DNA of 64,000 nucleotides from Glycine soja (taxonomy: Eukaryota; Streptophyta; Magnoliopsida; Fabales; Fabaceae): NCBI RefSeq assembly GCF_004193775.1, contig NC_041005.1, positions 7,132,501 through 7,196,500 of the forward strand, written 5' to 3'. Below are positions 38,243 through 49,989 of the stretch, piece after piece. The first letter of the stretch is position 1; each line of letters starts with the position of its first letter. The notes under the pieces are model-generated. The model saw only the letters and a program-made list of their open reading frames with translations. It was not told where the DNA came from and did no database searches. A program made the translations under genes and the position numbers.

Positions 38243-41200
38243 ATGTTGAAACTTGAAAGTAAATGAATTTGATTCATTTGATCAAAAGGGTCGTTTGGTT
38301 TGTGTAAATCTGGCTTTTTTTATGTTCTCTTCATGTTTCTTGCCTCCTTTTCCTTTAACCAAGTTTTTTATTTTCTATTTTTCCTTGACAAATATTTAAA
38401 AAGATTGGGGTTAATTTTTCATCTTCCACGACCCCCCTACCAAAGTTCCTGTTTTTCTTCTTTATCTCTTCTTCCTCATGGCCTTAATTATTTTTTTTGC
38501 TGTTAATTATTTGAGGGGACTAATAATTATGGTGTTTTTGTTCTGTTGGTTGTTTCAGGTGCAGAGAGAAGCAGCGGAAAGAAGCATCACGGCTGCAAGC
38601 TGTGAACAGGAAGCTAACAGCAATGAATAAATTACTGATGGAGGAAAACGACAGATTGCAGAAGCAGGTGTCACACCTCGTCTATGAAAACAGCTTTTTC
38701 CGCCAACAGACACACAACAACGTAATAATTCTATAAAAACATGTTTCTTTCATTACATTCTATTTTTTACTTTCTTATGCTTCCTAGTCTGTTTGGTTAA
38801 ATTTATATATATCAAGGGGCCTATGCAAACAAAAATGAATACTCATTACTCATAACTATTGCAATGATTTTCTTTCATCATGTGATGTACGGTTGAACAG
38901 GCTACGCTTGCCACAACGGACACAAACACAAGCTGTGAGTCGGTGGTGACGAGTGGTCAGCGGAACTTGACACCGCAGCAGCATCCGCCGAGGGATGCTA
39001 GCCCTGCAGGGTGAGTGAACAGTGAACAGTGAAACTGAAAAAATAAAAGCATGGTTCTTGTTGGATCCTATGTTTTTTCTCTATCCTAGTACTGATGGAA
39101 TATTATTATTCTCGTGCTTTGCGTTGTCTTCTTTGTCTCTATTCTGCAGACTTTTGTCCATCGCAGAGGAGACTTTAGCAGAGTTTCTTTCAAAGGCCAC
39201 TGGAACTGCTGTCGAGTGGGTCCAAATGCCTGGGATGAAGGTTACCGCACTTTTCTTTTCAAACTGTTATTTCCATTTCTATTTACTGAAAAAATAATTA
39301 GTACATCCACCTTCTTAAATTAAGCAAACCAACTTGTTAATTAAACACATCACCTTTCTACTTCCTAGCTCCTATCCTCTACGGACTAAACTGTTTTCCT
39401 TATTTATTTTGTATTTTATCAAGGCCTCATACTAATTTCGTTTTGAAGCATCAATTAAACAGCTTGATTTTATAATTTCTGAGAACACACACATCAAATG
39501 ATTTCTTGGTTTTCTCTGGTTAATGTGATAAGCGGATGTGGACTTTTACTATTTCAGTTATTGGGTGTGCTAATTTTATTTGAAAGGGCACTATTCTAGT
39601 GTTGTGTACTATTTAATACTTTGGCCATGCACAATTTTTTTTTTTTGGTTAATTGTGTAATGTAAATATTAATTTTTGTTCTGAATGTTTGTAGCCTGGT
39701 CCGGATTCCATTGGAATCGTTGCTATTTCTCACGGTTGCCCTGGAGTGGCCGCACGTGCCTGCGGCCTTGTTGGTCTAGAACCTGCCAGGGTATAAGTTC
39801 CTTCCTCTTTGATATTAATTTAGATGACTGATTCCATTGAAGTAAGTGTGGATAAATTGATTGAAAATGAAAATGGAAATGATGTGTGCAGGTTGCCGAA
39901 ATACTCAAAGATAGGCTCTCATGGTTTCGTGATTGCCGAACTGTGGATGTTCTAAATGTGATGTCCACTGGAAATGGTGGAACCATTGAGCTGCTTTACA
40001 TGCAGGTACTTTAGTCTAGTTAATATATATAATGATTATAATCTGTATCTCAATAAATTAGTATATGGAATCATTGAGCTGCTCTAAATGTGATGTATCT
40101 CAATAAATTAGTATAATTGTGATGAGTATTTGGAATTGAATTCTTGCTAAATAAACATTTCAACCTGTGTCATCTGGTTTAGTTGTATGCGCCAACAACT
40201 TTGGCACCTGGTCGTGACTTCTGGTTGCTGCGCTACACATCACTTTTAGAGGACGGTAGTCTTGTGGTATGTAGCATTGTTATTTGTTATTTTCAGAATA
40301 GTTCTTCAGTTTTATTTCACTCCTTCAGCCTAACTCAAATGCTTATGTGATTGTGACAATGTTAGGTCTGTGAAAGATCACTAAATAACACTCAGAATGG
40401 TCCTGCTATGCCCCCAGTGCAGCATTTTGTTAGAGCAGACATGCTGGCAAGCGGGTATCTGATAAGGCCTTGCGAAGGAGGGGGATCAATTATTCATATT
40501 GTTGATCATATGGTTCTAGAGGTTTGTATTGTAAATAAATAATACCTTTATTGGATGATGTGAATTTGTTCCTTGCTTGATAATTTAAAATTGACTTGCT
40601 GGTTCAGCCATGGAGTGTACCTGAGGTTTTGCGCCCACTTTATGAGTCATCAATGCTGCTTGCTCAAAGGACAACTATGGCGGTAAGACTATTGTTTCTG
40701 CCTATTAGCTTTCACTATACTCTTGTGATTGTACAACTTAATTAAACTTTGTATTTCCACTTGCCAAGGACAGTTCTAATTGTATTTGTAATTGTCATTC
40801 AGGCCTTACGTCATTTGAGGCAGATTTCTCAAGAGGTTTCTCAGCCAAGTGTAACAGGATGGGGAAGAAGGCCTGCAGCTCTACGTGCGCTGAGCCAGAG
40901 ATTGAGCAAGTTTGTGCCCTTAATTATCCTTTATTCGAGATAATTGACTAGTTATGGAAATCTAACTTAAACTTCCTCTGTGCAGGGGCTTTAATGAAGC
41001 TGTCAATGGGTTTGCAGATGATGGCTGGTCCATGTTAGAGAGTGATGGCATTGATGATGTTACCCTTCTTGTGAATTCCTCACCTAGCAAGATGATGGGA
41101 GTTAACCTTGGCTATAACAACAATGGATTTCCTTCTGTAAGCAGTTCTTTGCTATGTGCCAAAGCATCCATGTTGCTACAGGTATGCAATTAATACACAA

Positions 41201-43491
41201 TCAATGTGGATAAATGCTTTTCCTTTCCAATTACCATCTACTTTCATTGTATTAAGTTGTCTCATGCTCTCTTTCTGTCCTTGTAGAATGTCCCTCCAGC
41301 AATTCTTCTTAGATTCTTGCGGGAGCACCGATCAGAATGGGCAGATAGCAGTATTGATGCTTACTCAGCTGCTGCCATTAAAGCTGGTCCTTGTAGCTTG
41401 CCAGGGGCCCGACCCGGAGGTTTTGGGGGTCAGGTTATTCTTCCACTAGCCCACACAATTGAGCATGAAGAGGCAAGTTATTTGGTCCTAATTAAACACA
41501 TACTTTTTTGGCCTTCAATTTTTGAATTAACATTCTTGTGGTTTTATCTTGAGTGTTTATTGCTTACTTGCTGACATTTGATCTCTAAAACAGTTCATGG
41601 AGGTTATCAAGCTTGAAAACATGGGCTATTATAGGGACGACATGAATATACCTGGTGATGTTTTCCTCTTGCAAGTAAGTAATTATTTTACAATAGCATT
41701 TTATACAACATATTTCTTTCCAGGTGCTCAACCCTATAGCTAATCATCCATGGTTTCCACTCTTTGCAAAGAATAAGATGCAACCATATATCAGGAATGG
41801 GGATTTGAACAGTTGTAGGGATATTTTAGACTAGGGATCTATGTTTGAAATATGAACAAGTGTTGATTTGGATTTGAATTGAATAGCTGTAACAATGATA
41901 TCTGCATATAGATAGTTCAGAAGGTTCTTTCCAACATCAAGTCCATAGCTAACAGTTCTTCTGGTTGCACCTGTCCGCAGCTTTGCAGTGGAGTGGATGA
42001 GCATGCAGTTGGCACCAGCGCAGAACTTGTTTTTGCTCCAATCGATGCATCTTTCTCTGATGATGCGCCCATTTTACCTTCTGGTTTTCGCATCATACCT
42101 CTTGATTCTGGCACAGTAAGTCTATTAGCTAGCATATAGTTTGATTGTATTGTTTTTGAAATTGGTTGTTTAAGTAAGGATTTTGATTTTCTGTTTTCTG
42201 TTATATTGTTGGTCTCTTATAGTGATATGATATGATGCAGGATGCTGCTAGTCCAAACCGTACACTTGATCTGGCTTCTGCACTTGAAGTTGGAACAACA
42301 GCAAACAAAGCAGCTGGTGACAACTCAGGTCATTCCGGGAGCACAAAGTCTGTGATGACAATAGCATTCCAGTTTGCGTTTGAAGTCCACCTTCAGGAGA
42401 ACATAGCAACCATGGCCAGACAATATGTTCGTAGTATCATTGCATCTGTTCAAAGGGTTTCATTAGCACTTTCTCCTTCGCGCTTTGGTTCTCACAATGC
42501 TTTCCACTTACCACCTGGCACTCCTGAGGCACAAACACTTGCTCGATGGATCTGTAACAGCTACCGGCATGTTACTTCTAACCTTGACTATGCATAACTG
42601 AAGTTTCTTGAATTACCATGGAAGCATGACCTATATTATGATTATCTGTTTGGCAGGTTCTATCTTGGGGTAGAACTTCTAAAATGTGAAGGCAGTGAAT
42701 CCATTCTCAAGTCTCTTTGGCATCACTCAGATGCAGTTTTGTGCTGCTCTTTAAAGGTTATTTCTTTATTCCCACTTATGCTAATAAATTTCATTTGTGA
42801 TGTTCTACACTACTACTTTTGTAAGAATTTGATTATTTTTTTTTAAATGGATGTCAGTTTTCATTTCAGCTTGTATTAGACAATTTGTTGTTTCCCAAGT
42901 CATGAGCCTATATATCCTTATCCTTATTTACCGTCTTTTAAGTTTTATTTCCATCATTTTTCTTATTCTACAATGATAATATTAAGGAAAGTATAAATAT
43001 ATATGATTTTTTTGCCAGGCATTACCCGTTTTCACGTTTGCAAATCAAGCTGGACTTGACATGCTTGAGACAACATTGGTTGCACTTCAAGACATCACTC
43101 TGGAAAAGATTTTTGATGACAATGGAAAGAAAACTCTGTGCACCGAGTTCCCCCAGATAATGCAGCAGGTAAGATGTATTTTTTTACTGGACCGAATAAA
43201 AATAATTTTTCATTTTGATTACTTAACTAAGTAGAATTTTATTTATTTAAATGCTATATCATCAGTGCTTCTCTGTTTTAATTAATTGTTACTCGGAACA
43301 GTTGGACTTCACTTTGTAACGATGTATGTATTATTTTGGTGCAGGGTTTCATGTGTATTCAAGGTGGTATCTGTTTATCCAGCATGGGAAGGCCAGTATC
43401 CTATGAGAGAGCAGTTGCATGGAAAGTGTTAAACGAAGAAGAATCTGCTCATTGCATCTGTTTTATGTTCATCAATTGGTCCTTTGTCTGA
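37847..43491 (+). CDS. HB8: Class III HD-ZIP transcription factor, ATHB-8 type
   Basis: Eighteen exons: 37847-38064, 38559-38721, 38901-39010, 39150-39240, 39695-39790, 39892-40005, 40183-40266, 40366-40521, 40608-40682, 40803-40909, 40986-41181, 41287-41472, 41594-41674, 41981-42115, 42241-42566, 42657-42756, 43019-43168, 43345-43491. The frame closes to 2535 bp, 844 aa, the family's usual length. Order: homeodomain (about residues 18-78, WFQNRR), leucine zipper (about 79-125), START domain (about 160-370) and MEKHLA region (about 699-844). The words SHLVYENS, QRTTMAALRHLRQISQEVSQ and IIASVQRVSLALSPS fit the ATHB-8 branch better than the ATHB-15 branch, as far as I recall them. These nuclear factors direct vascular (procambium/xylem) patterning and organ polarity and are repressed by miR165/166. 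ATG 37847 is the first in frame; a second Met follows directly. Introns 12 and 15 need GC donors. Confidence 0.96.
38183..38241. repeat. Compound (TA)n(TG)n microsatellite in intron 1
   Basis: About 17 bp of TA repeats are followed by about 40 bp of TG repeats, within intron 1 of the HD-ZIP III gene. Confidence 0.95.
39230..39704 (+). promoter_or_regulatory. miR165/166 target site, split by intron 4
   Basis: The 21-nt site is formed only after splicing: 11 nt at the end of exon 4 (39230-39240, CTGGGATGAAG) joined to 10 nt at the start of exon 5 (39695-39704, CCTGGTCCGG). Against miR166 there are mismatches only near the two ends. It encodes PGMKPGPD in the START domain, the known regulatory element of class III HD-ZIPs. 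Intron 4 is 454 bp. Confidence 0.92.
41473..41593 (+). other. GC-AG intron 12 of the HD-ZIP III gene
   Basis: The donor reads GAAGAG|GCAAGT and the acceptor AAAACAG|TTCATG, giving HEE|FMEV as expected for the family. The only nearby GT (AAGTTA) breaks the frame. GCAAGT is the consensus GC-type donor. Retention would add about 33 codons and then a stop. Confidence 0.85.
42567..42656 (+). other. GC-AG intron 15 of the HD-ZIP III gene
   Basis: The donor reads TACCG|GCATGT and the acceptor TTGGCAG|GTTCTA, restoring SYR|FYLG as in relatives. The nearby GT at 42571 leads out of frame. The donor is weaker than consensus. Retention ends in a stop after nine extra residues (HVTSNLDYA), losing most of the MEKHLA region. 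Confidence 0.75.
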
Positions 43492-43889
43492 TAGATTAAA
43501 CAGTATTAGGATGTAGGAAAGAAAAGTAGAACAGCACAAGAGTACCTAACTTTGGCGAATCCCTAGAATGCTTTAAACTCTAGTGGGGCATATGCGCCAC
43601 CAAAATCTATCTATAGTCCCATTTGTTTTTTTTTTTTTTTTTTCAGTTGTTGTCTCTCCTTATTTTCTTTTATGCTTCTTTAATATTCGTGCATATCACT
43701 TTTTTTTTAAATAATTATGTTTTTTCATATTCTAATATTAATAATTCACGTCATAGCAACAAGAGCATGATATAACTCTGGCTGAGCAACCATAACAAAG
43801 CCCTTTATTTGAGAATGTTACAGTAACAGTCCACAGCTTTCAGTATCCTTTTCGTAACATCCCCAGCCTGTAAATTTTGAAGTACATGT
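43492..43889 (+). other. 3' UTR and downstream flank of the HD-ZIP III gene
   Basis: The sequence after the stop codon shows no further frame. A poly(T) run of 17 bases lies at 43628-43644. No confident polyadenylation signal is chosen. Confidence 0.5.
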
Positions 43890-45410
43890 TATAAATGATT
43901 AAAATCTAAAGCACTTGTAAGATATCCCAATTTGATATGCCGTCTAAGTTTATATATCTAGTTCATACAAAAGAATTTGACACTTGACATTCTCCCTTCT
44001 AAGTATGTTTCTTTTAAGCCATAATTACACGCAGTCCATATTAAGCAACATGAAAGATGAAAGAGTAGAAACTTGAGAGTTGAGAGGGATACGTTTTGCA
44101 TTCATTGATTCCATCATCCTGGTGAAAATTTATGAAAACTGGGTTGGAGATAAATGTATATATACAAAAATTTAATCCATCATATTATCAATTTTAATAT
44201 ATAATTATTTTTATTTTATTATCATATTTATTGTTTTATTAAATTATTAATTTAACAAATTCTTTTAAAAGTTTGTTATCATGATAGAGATTATGATAAT
44301 GAAAAATAAATTCTTTATAATTTTAATTTAAATTGTTCTTGATCATAAGATTATTATAAATAAGATATCAATAATCCAAATAGATTATGTATATTTATTG
44401 GATAAATATTAATAGATCTCATTTATTAATTTACATATATAGACGAGTCACATATGAATGTGATTATTGAACTTACTCACTTGAAATTTTCTAATAATTA
44501 AATTTGTTATGTTTTGATTTCGGACACCTAATGCTTTAGAGCATTCATTGAATGGATATTGAATATGACTAAATATCTATATAATTAATGATTAATCAAA
44601 AAGAAATCTATGAGAAATGAGTTTCTTAAGTAATTATAGGTTAACTCAACTCAAAAGAGTTTCACAGTAATATTCTATTCTAAAGTTAACCGAGAGCTCG
44701 ACAGATACATGTTAAATGTCTACCTTGATTAATATATTACCGATTTAATATTAAATCCACCGAATCACACACAAATGAGTGTTTTGATCTCAATTAAAAA
44801 AATTATTTTACTATTTGATGATCAATTAAATTAGAGAATTTAATGTGATCAAATGATTAATTAATTTCCTAAGTAGAATATTATTATATATTTTTTGCAA
44901 AAATATAAATAATATAAATAATTTGAAATATTTGGTGAAAGAAAAGAAATAAACTGAAGAATTTTATGTTTGAAAATCTTCACATTATTGAAAAAAAGTT
45001 TCAAGAGTTCATCCACACGTAAAATATGTTGTCCATTTAAATATAATTTAAATATAAAATAGATTCTTTTTTATTCCGCATAACACCTTCTTCCTTCAAA
45101 CTATTCTCAATATTTGAGTGCAAGTTTAACATTTCCCATGAACCATGACATCTTCTTTCATTATCTAGTCAGTACTTAGGACTTTCCTCTCCTAATTTTG
45201 TCCTGATATAAGCAGTCTTTAACTGGTGCTATATATGATAGAAGTTATGCTCTGACTGAAACTATTTCCTTTGCTTTATACATACGTGACATAACTGTAA
45301 CTAAAACCTGAAATGGTAAAGAAATTATAACTTGCTCAGCAATTACCAATTGACAAACAGTAGTAGTAAATTCTTCTTTCATTTCTTAATAGTTGCACAA
45401 TTTGGAAGGA
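43890..45410. repeat. Diverged segmental duplication, copy A
   Basis: Segments 43890-44140 and 45105-45410 align in order with 49990-50430 and 51610-51790. Shared words include TTTATATATCTAGTT, CAAAAGAATTTGACACTTG, AACCATGAC, GTACTTAGGACTT and GACATAACTGTAACTAAAAC (copy B differs slightly). Between the two aligned parts copy A has about 960 bp absent from copy B. No coding content is seen. Confidence 0.75.
44140..45104. mobile_element. Probable insertion inside copy A, type unknown
   Basis: This block interrupts the alignment with copy B and is flanked by AAACT on both sides (44135-44140 and near 45099-45104), a possible 5-bp target-site duplication. The interior is AT-rich and non-coding, without obvious inverted ends. 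A non-autonomous LTR-type insertion is possible. Confidence 0.35.
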
Positions 45411-45891
45411 AGGAGAGGTAGATATTTCCTTGTTAACTTGTGGGTCCAATCAAGTCTACAACACTCATTTAGTCATCTTAACGTAACAAGAAATTCTATA
45501 GTAATTAAGAGAGTCTATAGCTCAAATCACGGCCAATTGATGGCACCATAAGTCTTAAAGTCTATGGGTGTCGCTGTGTAGGGGATAAGGAAAGAACATC
45601 ACTACCTCCTCAAGGGAAGAACTCACAATAAGGACGTTGTGTTTTAGCAGAGGTTTCTGCAAAATGTCAGGTTAATTTTGTTTTTTTATTTCTTGGTCTG
45701 GACTTGACTACCAGAGGATTGCATGATTTGATGAGTTTTCTTCCGGATACCCTGTCTTACAAAATAGGATGATGATTCTACGAATCTACATTTAGGAGCG
45801 CAATTTTGACGGCCTTGGATGATTGATTCCCTTATGTTGTCATCATTAGTTCTTGTCAAACGATTGCAAAGAAAATGAAAAAAAAAAAAAA
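45411..45891. other. Intergenic, nothing recognised
   Basis: No supported gene. The minus-strand frame at 45686-45895 begins in a poly(T) tract and is not credible. Confidence 0.4.
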
Positions 45892-46010
45892 ACAAGAATT
45901 TAGCATACGTATGTGCTCTGTTTGCGGTGAAGTTATGATTATCATCTTATTTCTTTTGGCCTTGTATTCTGTTGTGATGTGTGCATGAAAAAAAAAAACA
46001 AGAATTTAGC
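45892..46010 (+). mobile_element. Tiny poly(A) retroposon with 13-bp target-site duplications
   Basis: ACAAGAATTTAGC occurs at 45892-45904 and again at 45998-46010. Between them lie 83 bp of unique sequence (45905-45987) and then an A-run of about 10. This is the full signature of LINE-mediated retroposition. The payload could be a 5'-truncated LINE or SINE end or a cDNA fragment; I cannot identify it. Intact duplications suggest a fairly young event. Confidence 0.75.
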
Positions 46011-46069
46011 CTTTTACTGTTTTTTTTCTTTTAAATTATTTTTCCTATGCTTAACCTATTTTTTCTTTA

Positions 46070-46930
46070 TCAGATAAACCTGCAAAGACGAAGGCATTTA
46101 GATCATATTATAGCATTCCTAAGAGCAACATCTCACCTAATTTCAAGGAGAAACTAGGTTTATGTGAGAACCAGATTATAAACTTCCTAAATAAAAATAG
46201 ACAAAGGAAAAAACTATGCCTCCGCTGCGGTCAAGGTTTCCCCTACCTCATAAAGATTGGCGAGAAGTGTATCGAAAGGTAACATGCTATTTTCTTATCA
46301 TCTTTGTTTCTTTAGTGAATTGGGTTGAACAACAGATATTTCCCACGTGAACAACACGTAAAATAATGAAGATTGATGGCTTTTAGTGTGAGAAATTTTC
46401 TTGCACAAGAAATTACAAGGTTTCTAATCCATTGATTATTTGTTTTTGTTGATTTTAGTTGTCAGATTAAATTCATGAAAGAAAGTTACGAGTTTGAATG
46501 AAATGTACCAAAATCTTAACTACTGCTCTATGGATAAAGAAAGTTTTTTTTTTCTTCTTATTATTGTTAATAGTAGTATATGTTTTTAAGAGACTAAAAT
46601 CAAATTTTTTATATTTTAAAAGGACCAAAAATATATTTTATATTTATTACTATTATATGCTAAGCTTTTTATTGTTGTTTGTTCGCATAAATTATTTTTA
46701 ATGTGTTTAACCCTGTATCTTTTATTTTTTATTTTTTATAAGCACAACTCCCTTCCACAACAACCAAAGTCATATAAACTTTGAAACGTTGGAGAAAGTT
46801 ATGACATTCCTTCATGTTTTCAAGAGAAACATTTCACCTAATTACATGTTGAAAAGCAGATAATAAATTTCATAAATATAAATAGACCTAAAAACAAGCC
46901 TATACTTCTGCACAAGTTCCCCCACCTCAT
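46070..46930 (+). pseudogene. Pair of related ORF remnants, tandem
   Basis: At about 46075-46279 a plus-strand frame reads KPAKTKAFRSYYSIPKSN... to ...CLRCGQGFPYLIKIG and ends at a potential splice donor (CGAAAG|GTAACA). A diverged copy occurs at about 46795-46930, sharing ACATTTCACCTAATTACATG-like words and CCCCCACCTCATA, but with in-frame stops. Neither copy has a start or a complete domain. The IPKSN...NF pattern is vaguely like a plant B3 domain, but I would not assign it. Both appear to be relics. Confidence 0.35.
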
Positions 46931-47948
46931 ATGCACTTCATATCACAATGACAACCCCAAGTTACTCATGTGCAGTATCATAAAAATCAATTGATATGAG
47001 TAAATTTTACACTTTTATATAATTTCTCACTTATCAATATGAAGTAAGGAAGAAAAAGCATGTTCAGTATTCATTTTTTATATTAAAGTCTATTTTTCTT
47101 ATATAAAAAGTATGAATTAAAAAAGAATTAAAAATAATAAATATGAATATATAATACAATATCATTATTAAAATTTAATTACAATCGTTACAAAAATAAA
47201 AGTCATACGAACAAATATTTACTACAAATCTTCATTACAAAGTTTAAGCTTCGATCAATAATCAATATTTGTTTTTGTCTCCTTTATTTAAGTCAATGAT
47301 TATGTATTTGTTAATATATTAAATTTGTTACTAATAATAAGGTCTGTTAAATTTAATTTAATTAGATTAGATCAATGAATATTGTAAAATTCAAGTCTCC
47401 ATCAACAACCTATGCTGCTTTTAAAACACTTTTTTAAATTATTATTTTTTGTAAAATATATATTTAAATAACTAAATTAAAAATAAAGTACAATAATATA
47501 TATACATAATTTTTTTTTAAAAATATACCCTTAGTTATTTTAAAGTTAACTATGTATTTACAAAATCATCTAAGTTATTATAATATTTAATGTCACCACT
47601 TAACATTAAAATTATCAAAGTTAACATTTAACCATTAAAACTGTATAATAAATAACATGTTATTACTCAAGATAAATATAAAAAAAAATATTTTTAATTA
47701 TTAAAATTAAATATTAAATAGTATTAATGTGAGCAGTTTATATAATTTTCATTATATACATATATTAAAAAAAACATATGATCAATGGATATGATAAAAT
47801 TGAAGCTTTGATCAATGGTCATCATTTGTTGAAGTGAAGTTTACCATATAATATAAACAACATCATCAACAATAATAATAATACTAATTATTATTCTAAC
47901 ATCTACCATATTTAAAATTTGAAAAAAATTAAATTAAAATTGAGTACA

Positions 47949-47995
<47 letters not shown>

Positions 47996-49989
47996 TTAAT
48001 ATTAAAATTGTCAAAATTAATATTTAATTATTAGATTTTTATATATAAATAACATTAATGTCAACAACTTAATTCTTCCTTAAATACAATTACAAGCATT
48101 AAATTTAATTGGATTTAACGGCTGTTATAAGTTGAATGATCGATCTAACTGTTAGAAAAACTTCAAGTGAGAAACAAGAGCTTGTCCTATAAATTTAATT
48201 AGATGATCAAACCATTTTTGCCACTGGTACCCCTCCATGGTTTTGTTCCTTTACTTGTCCTATAAGTAGAGCCCTCCAGCTGAGAAACAAGAGCTCTTGG
48301 AGTCTTGGTACTTTTGCAGCGATGCTGCTGCAAAATTCGTGTAGAACTTGGAGCTCATTCCCATCACCTTCATTTTTAATCATCTAGCTTGAGAGACATC
48401 ATTGAGTAAAGGAAGCTTACCCTTATATGTGTTCTAGTGATTTTATTTGTTTATGACGTATGATAATGTTGTTGAACATATCGGACAAGCTAGTTGTTGA
48501 TCAAGGTATACTTGCAGTTAAGTTTTTGAAGTTATGTGAAAGTTGTTTAAATAATGGTAAGAATATATTTTCTTCATTCAATTTAGTGCATATTTAATTT
48601 AACATTTTTAAAATAGAAATTACATATTTTCCTTTTTTAATAAAATTCTAAAAACTAATAATTATTTAATTTTTTTAAAACTAAACATATGCTTAATCCG
48701 AATATTTGAATAAGCTTGACTATTTTTTTTAGTGGAGTTGGATAATGAATATCAACAACGAACAAATAACATGTTGACGCGGTAATTCTGTATGACAAAG
48801 TGTCTTCTTTCATCTTCTTTATGATAGATATTCAATTATTTTTGTGATAATTATTATTTAGAAAAAAAATCTCGTCATGACTACTGGTCATCATTGTCAC
48901 GATTCCATTTTCAATGAAGGAATCTTTATCAATATTTTTGGTCACTTTATTTAACTGTGATTTGTCAACAAGCACAACCATTTGCTTCAAATTTACTCGA
49001 AATGGTTAGAATTGTAAAATGATGAGACTATTGAATATAATTCAAGCACCTTTAAAAGCATAAAAGAAGAAGCTGTTTTTACATGGTGGTAAAGGTGTTG
49101 TGACTAAAGGTGATTACCTAATGGAACTGTACTTAATTTCTTTAAATAGTTTTGGTTTTGTATTTTGTGGATAGAATAACATGCTTGAAAAAAAGAAATT
49201 AAAGGTGATTAACTAAATTTTTTATAAAAAGTTAACTATCAGCCAAATAAATACTCACATTAGTAAAATTACATAATAATAGATATAAATGGTTGATGTG
49301 TGTCTATCACATAGTCAAAAATTAGTTAAACTCAAAAACAAATTGCAATTTATAGAAAGTACGGACGTTTTATTAAAAATATCTGATATTCAAATTCAAT
49401 AAGTACTTTTTTAAAAAAACTTACAATTTGAGTTATTTAATTAAAAATATTTTTTTATTTAAAAAAACTAAAAATATTTTTTAAATAGCATGACACTGAC
49501 TTCTTTACTAAATAAATTTAAGCCCAATCAAACCTTAAATGGGCTAGCTAGGTTAGAGGCCTTCTGTCAAGAGTATAATCATCATTGCCAATTCAGAAAG
49601 AATAATAATTATTTTGTTTATTATTTAAAGAAAAAAATTAAATATTTTTTAATTACTATAGTATTGAATATTTTTACTTCTCAATTTCACTTAATATTTA
49701 ATGTTTGAAATAGTAATTAGGATGTAAGATGATATATTGCTCATTCAGATTTAGACTGGACTTTTTATCTGTACCCACTGCATTATAAAACAACTCCTGG
49801 TGGAATTGAAGGACAAGGGGGGCTCACCTTCCTCGTTATGTTGCTCATTTGTGTCCATTAATTAGGCCATTAGCTTAGGCATAGCGTGAGGTAGCTATAT
49901 GGATCTAAAGTTGAAATTTATCTGTATATGATTATAAAGCATTTCACAGATTTGAATCTCTCGGATTCCATTTCAAGAAAACGTTGAGT
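46931..49989. other. Intergenic
   Basis: Very AT-rich with a (TA)n tract at 47952-47994. No gene is recognised; the frame at 49490-49708 has no features. Confidence 0.45.
47952..47994. repeat. (TA)n microsatellite
   Basis: Uninterrupted TA dinucleotides of about 43 bp. Confidence 0.95.

Noticed and set aside
42567..42597. Exon 15 ending naturally at the TAA at 42595-42597 as the gene's stop
   Set aside because: The following exons 16-18 encode the conserved MEKHLA region in frame, so the stop lies in an intron; it matters only if the intron is retained.
45686..45895. 69-codon minus-strand frame starting in a poly(T) tract
   Set aside because: Its N-terminus is only a Phe run from the homopolymer, and it overlaps the retroposon target site.
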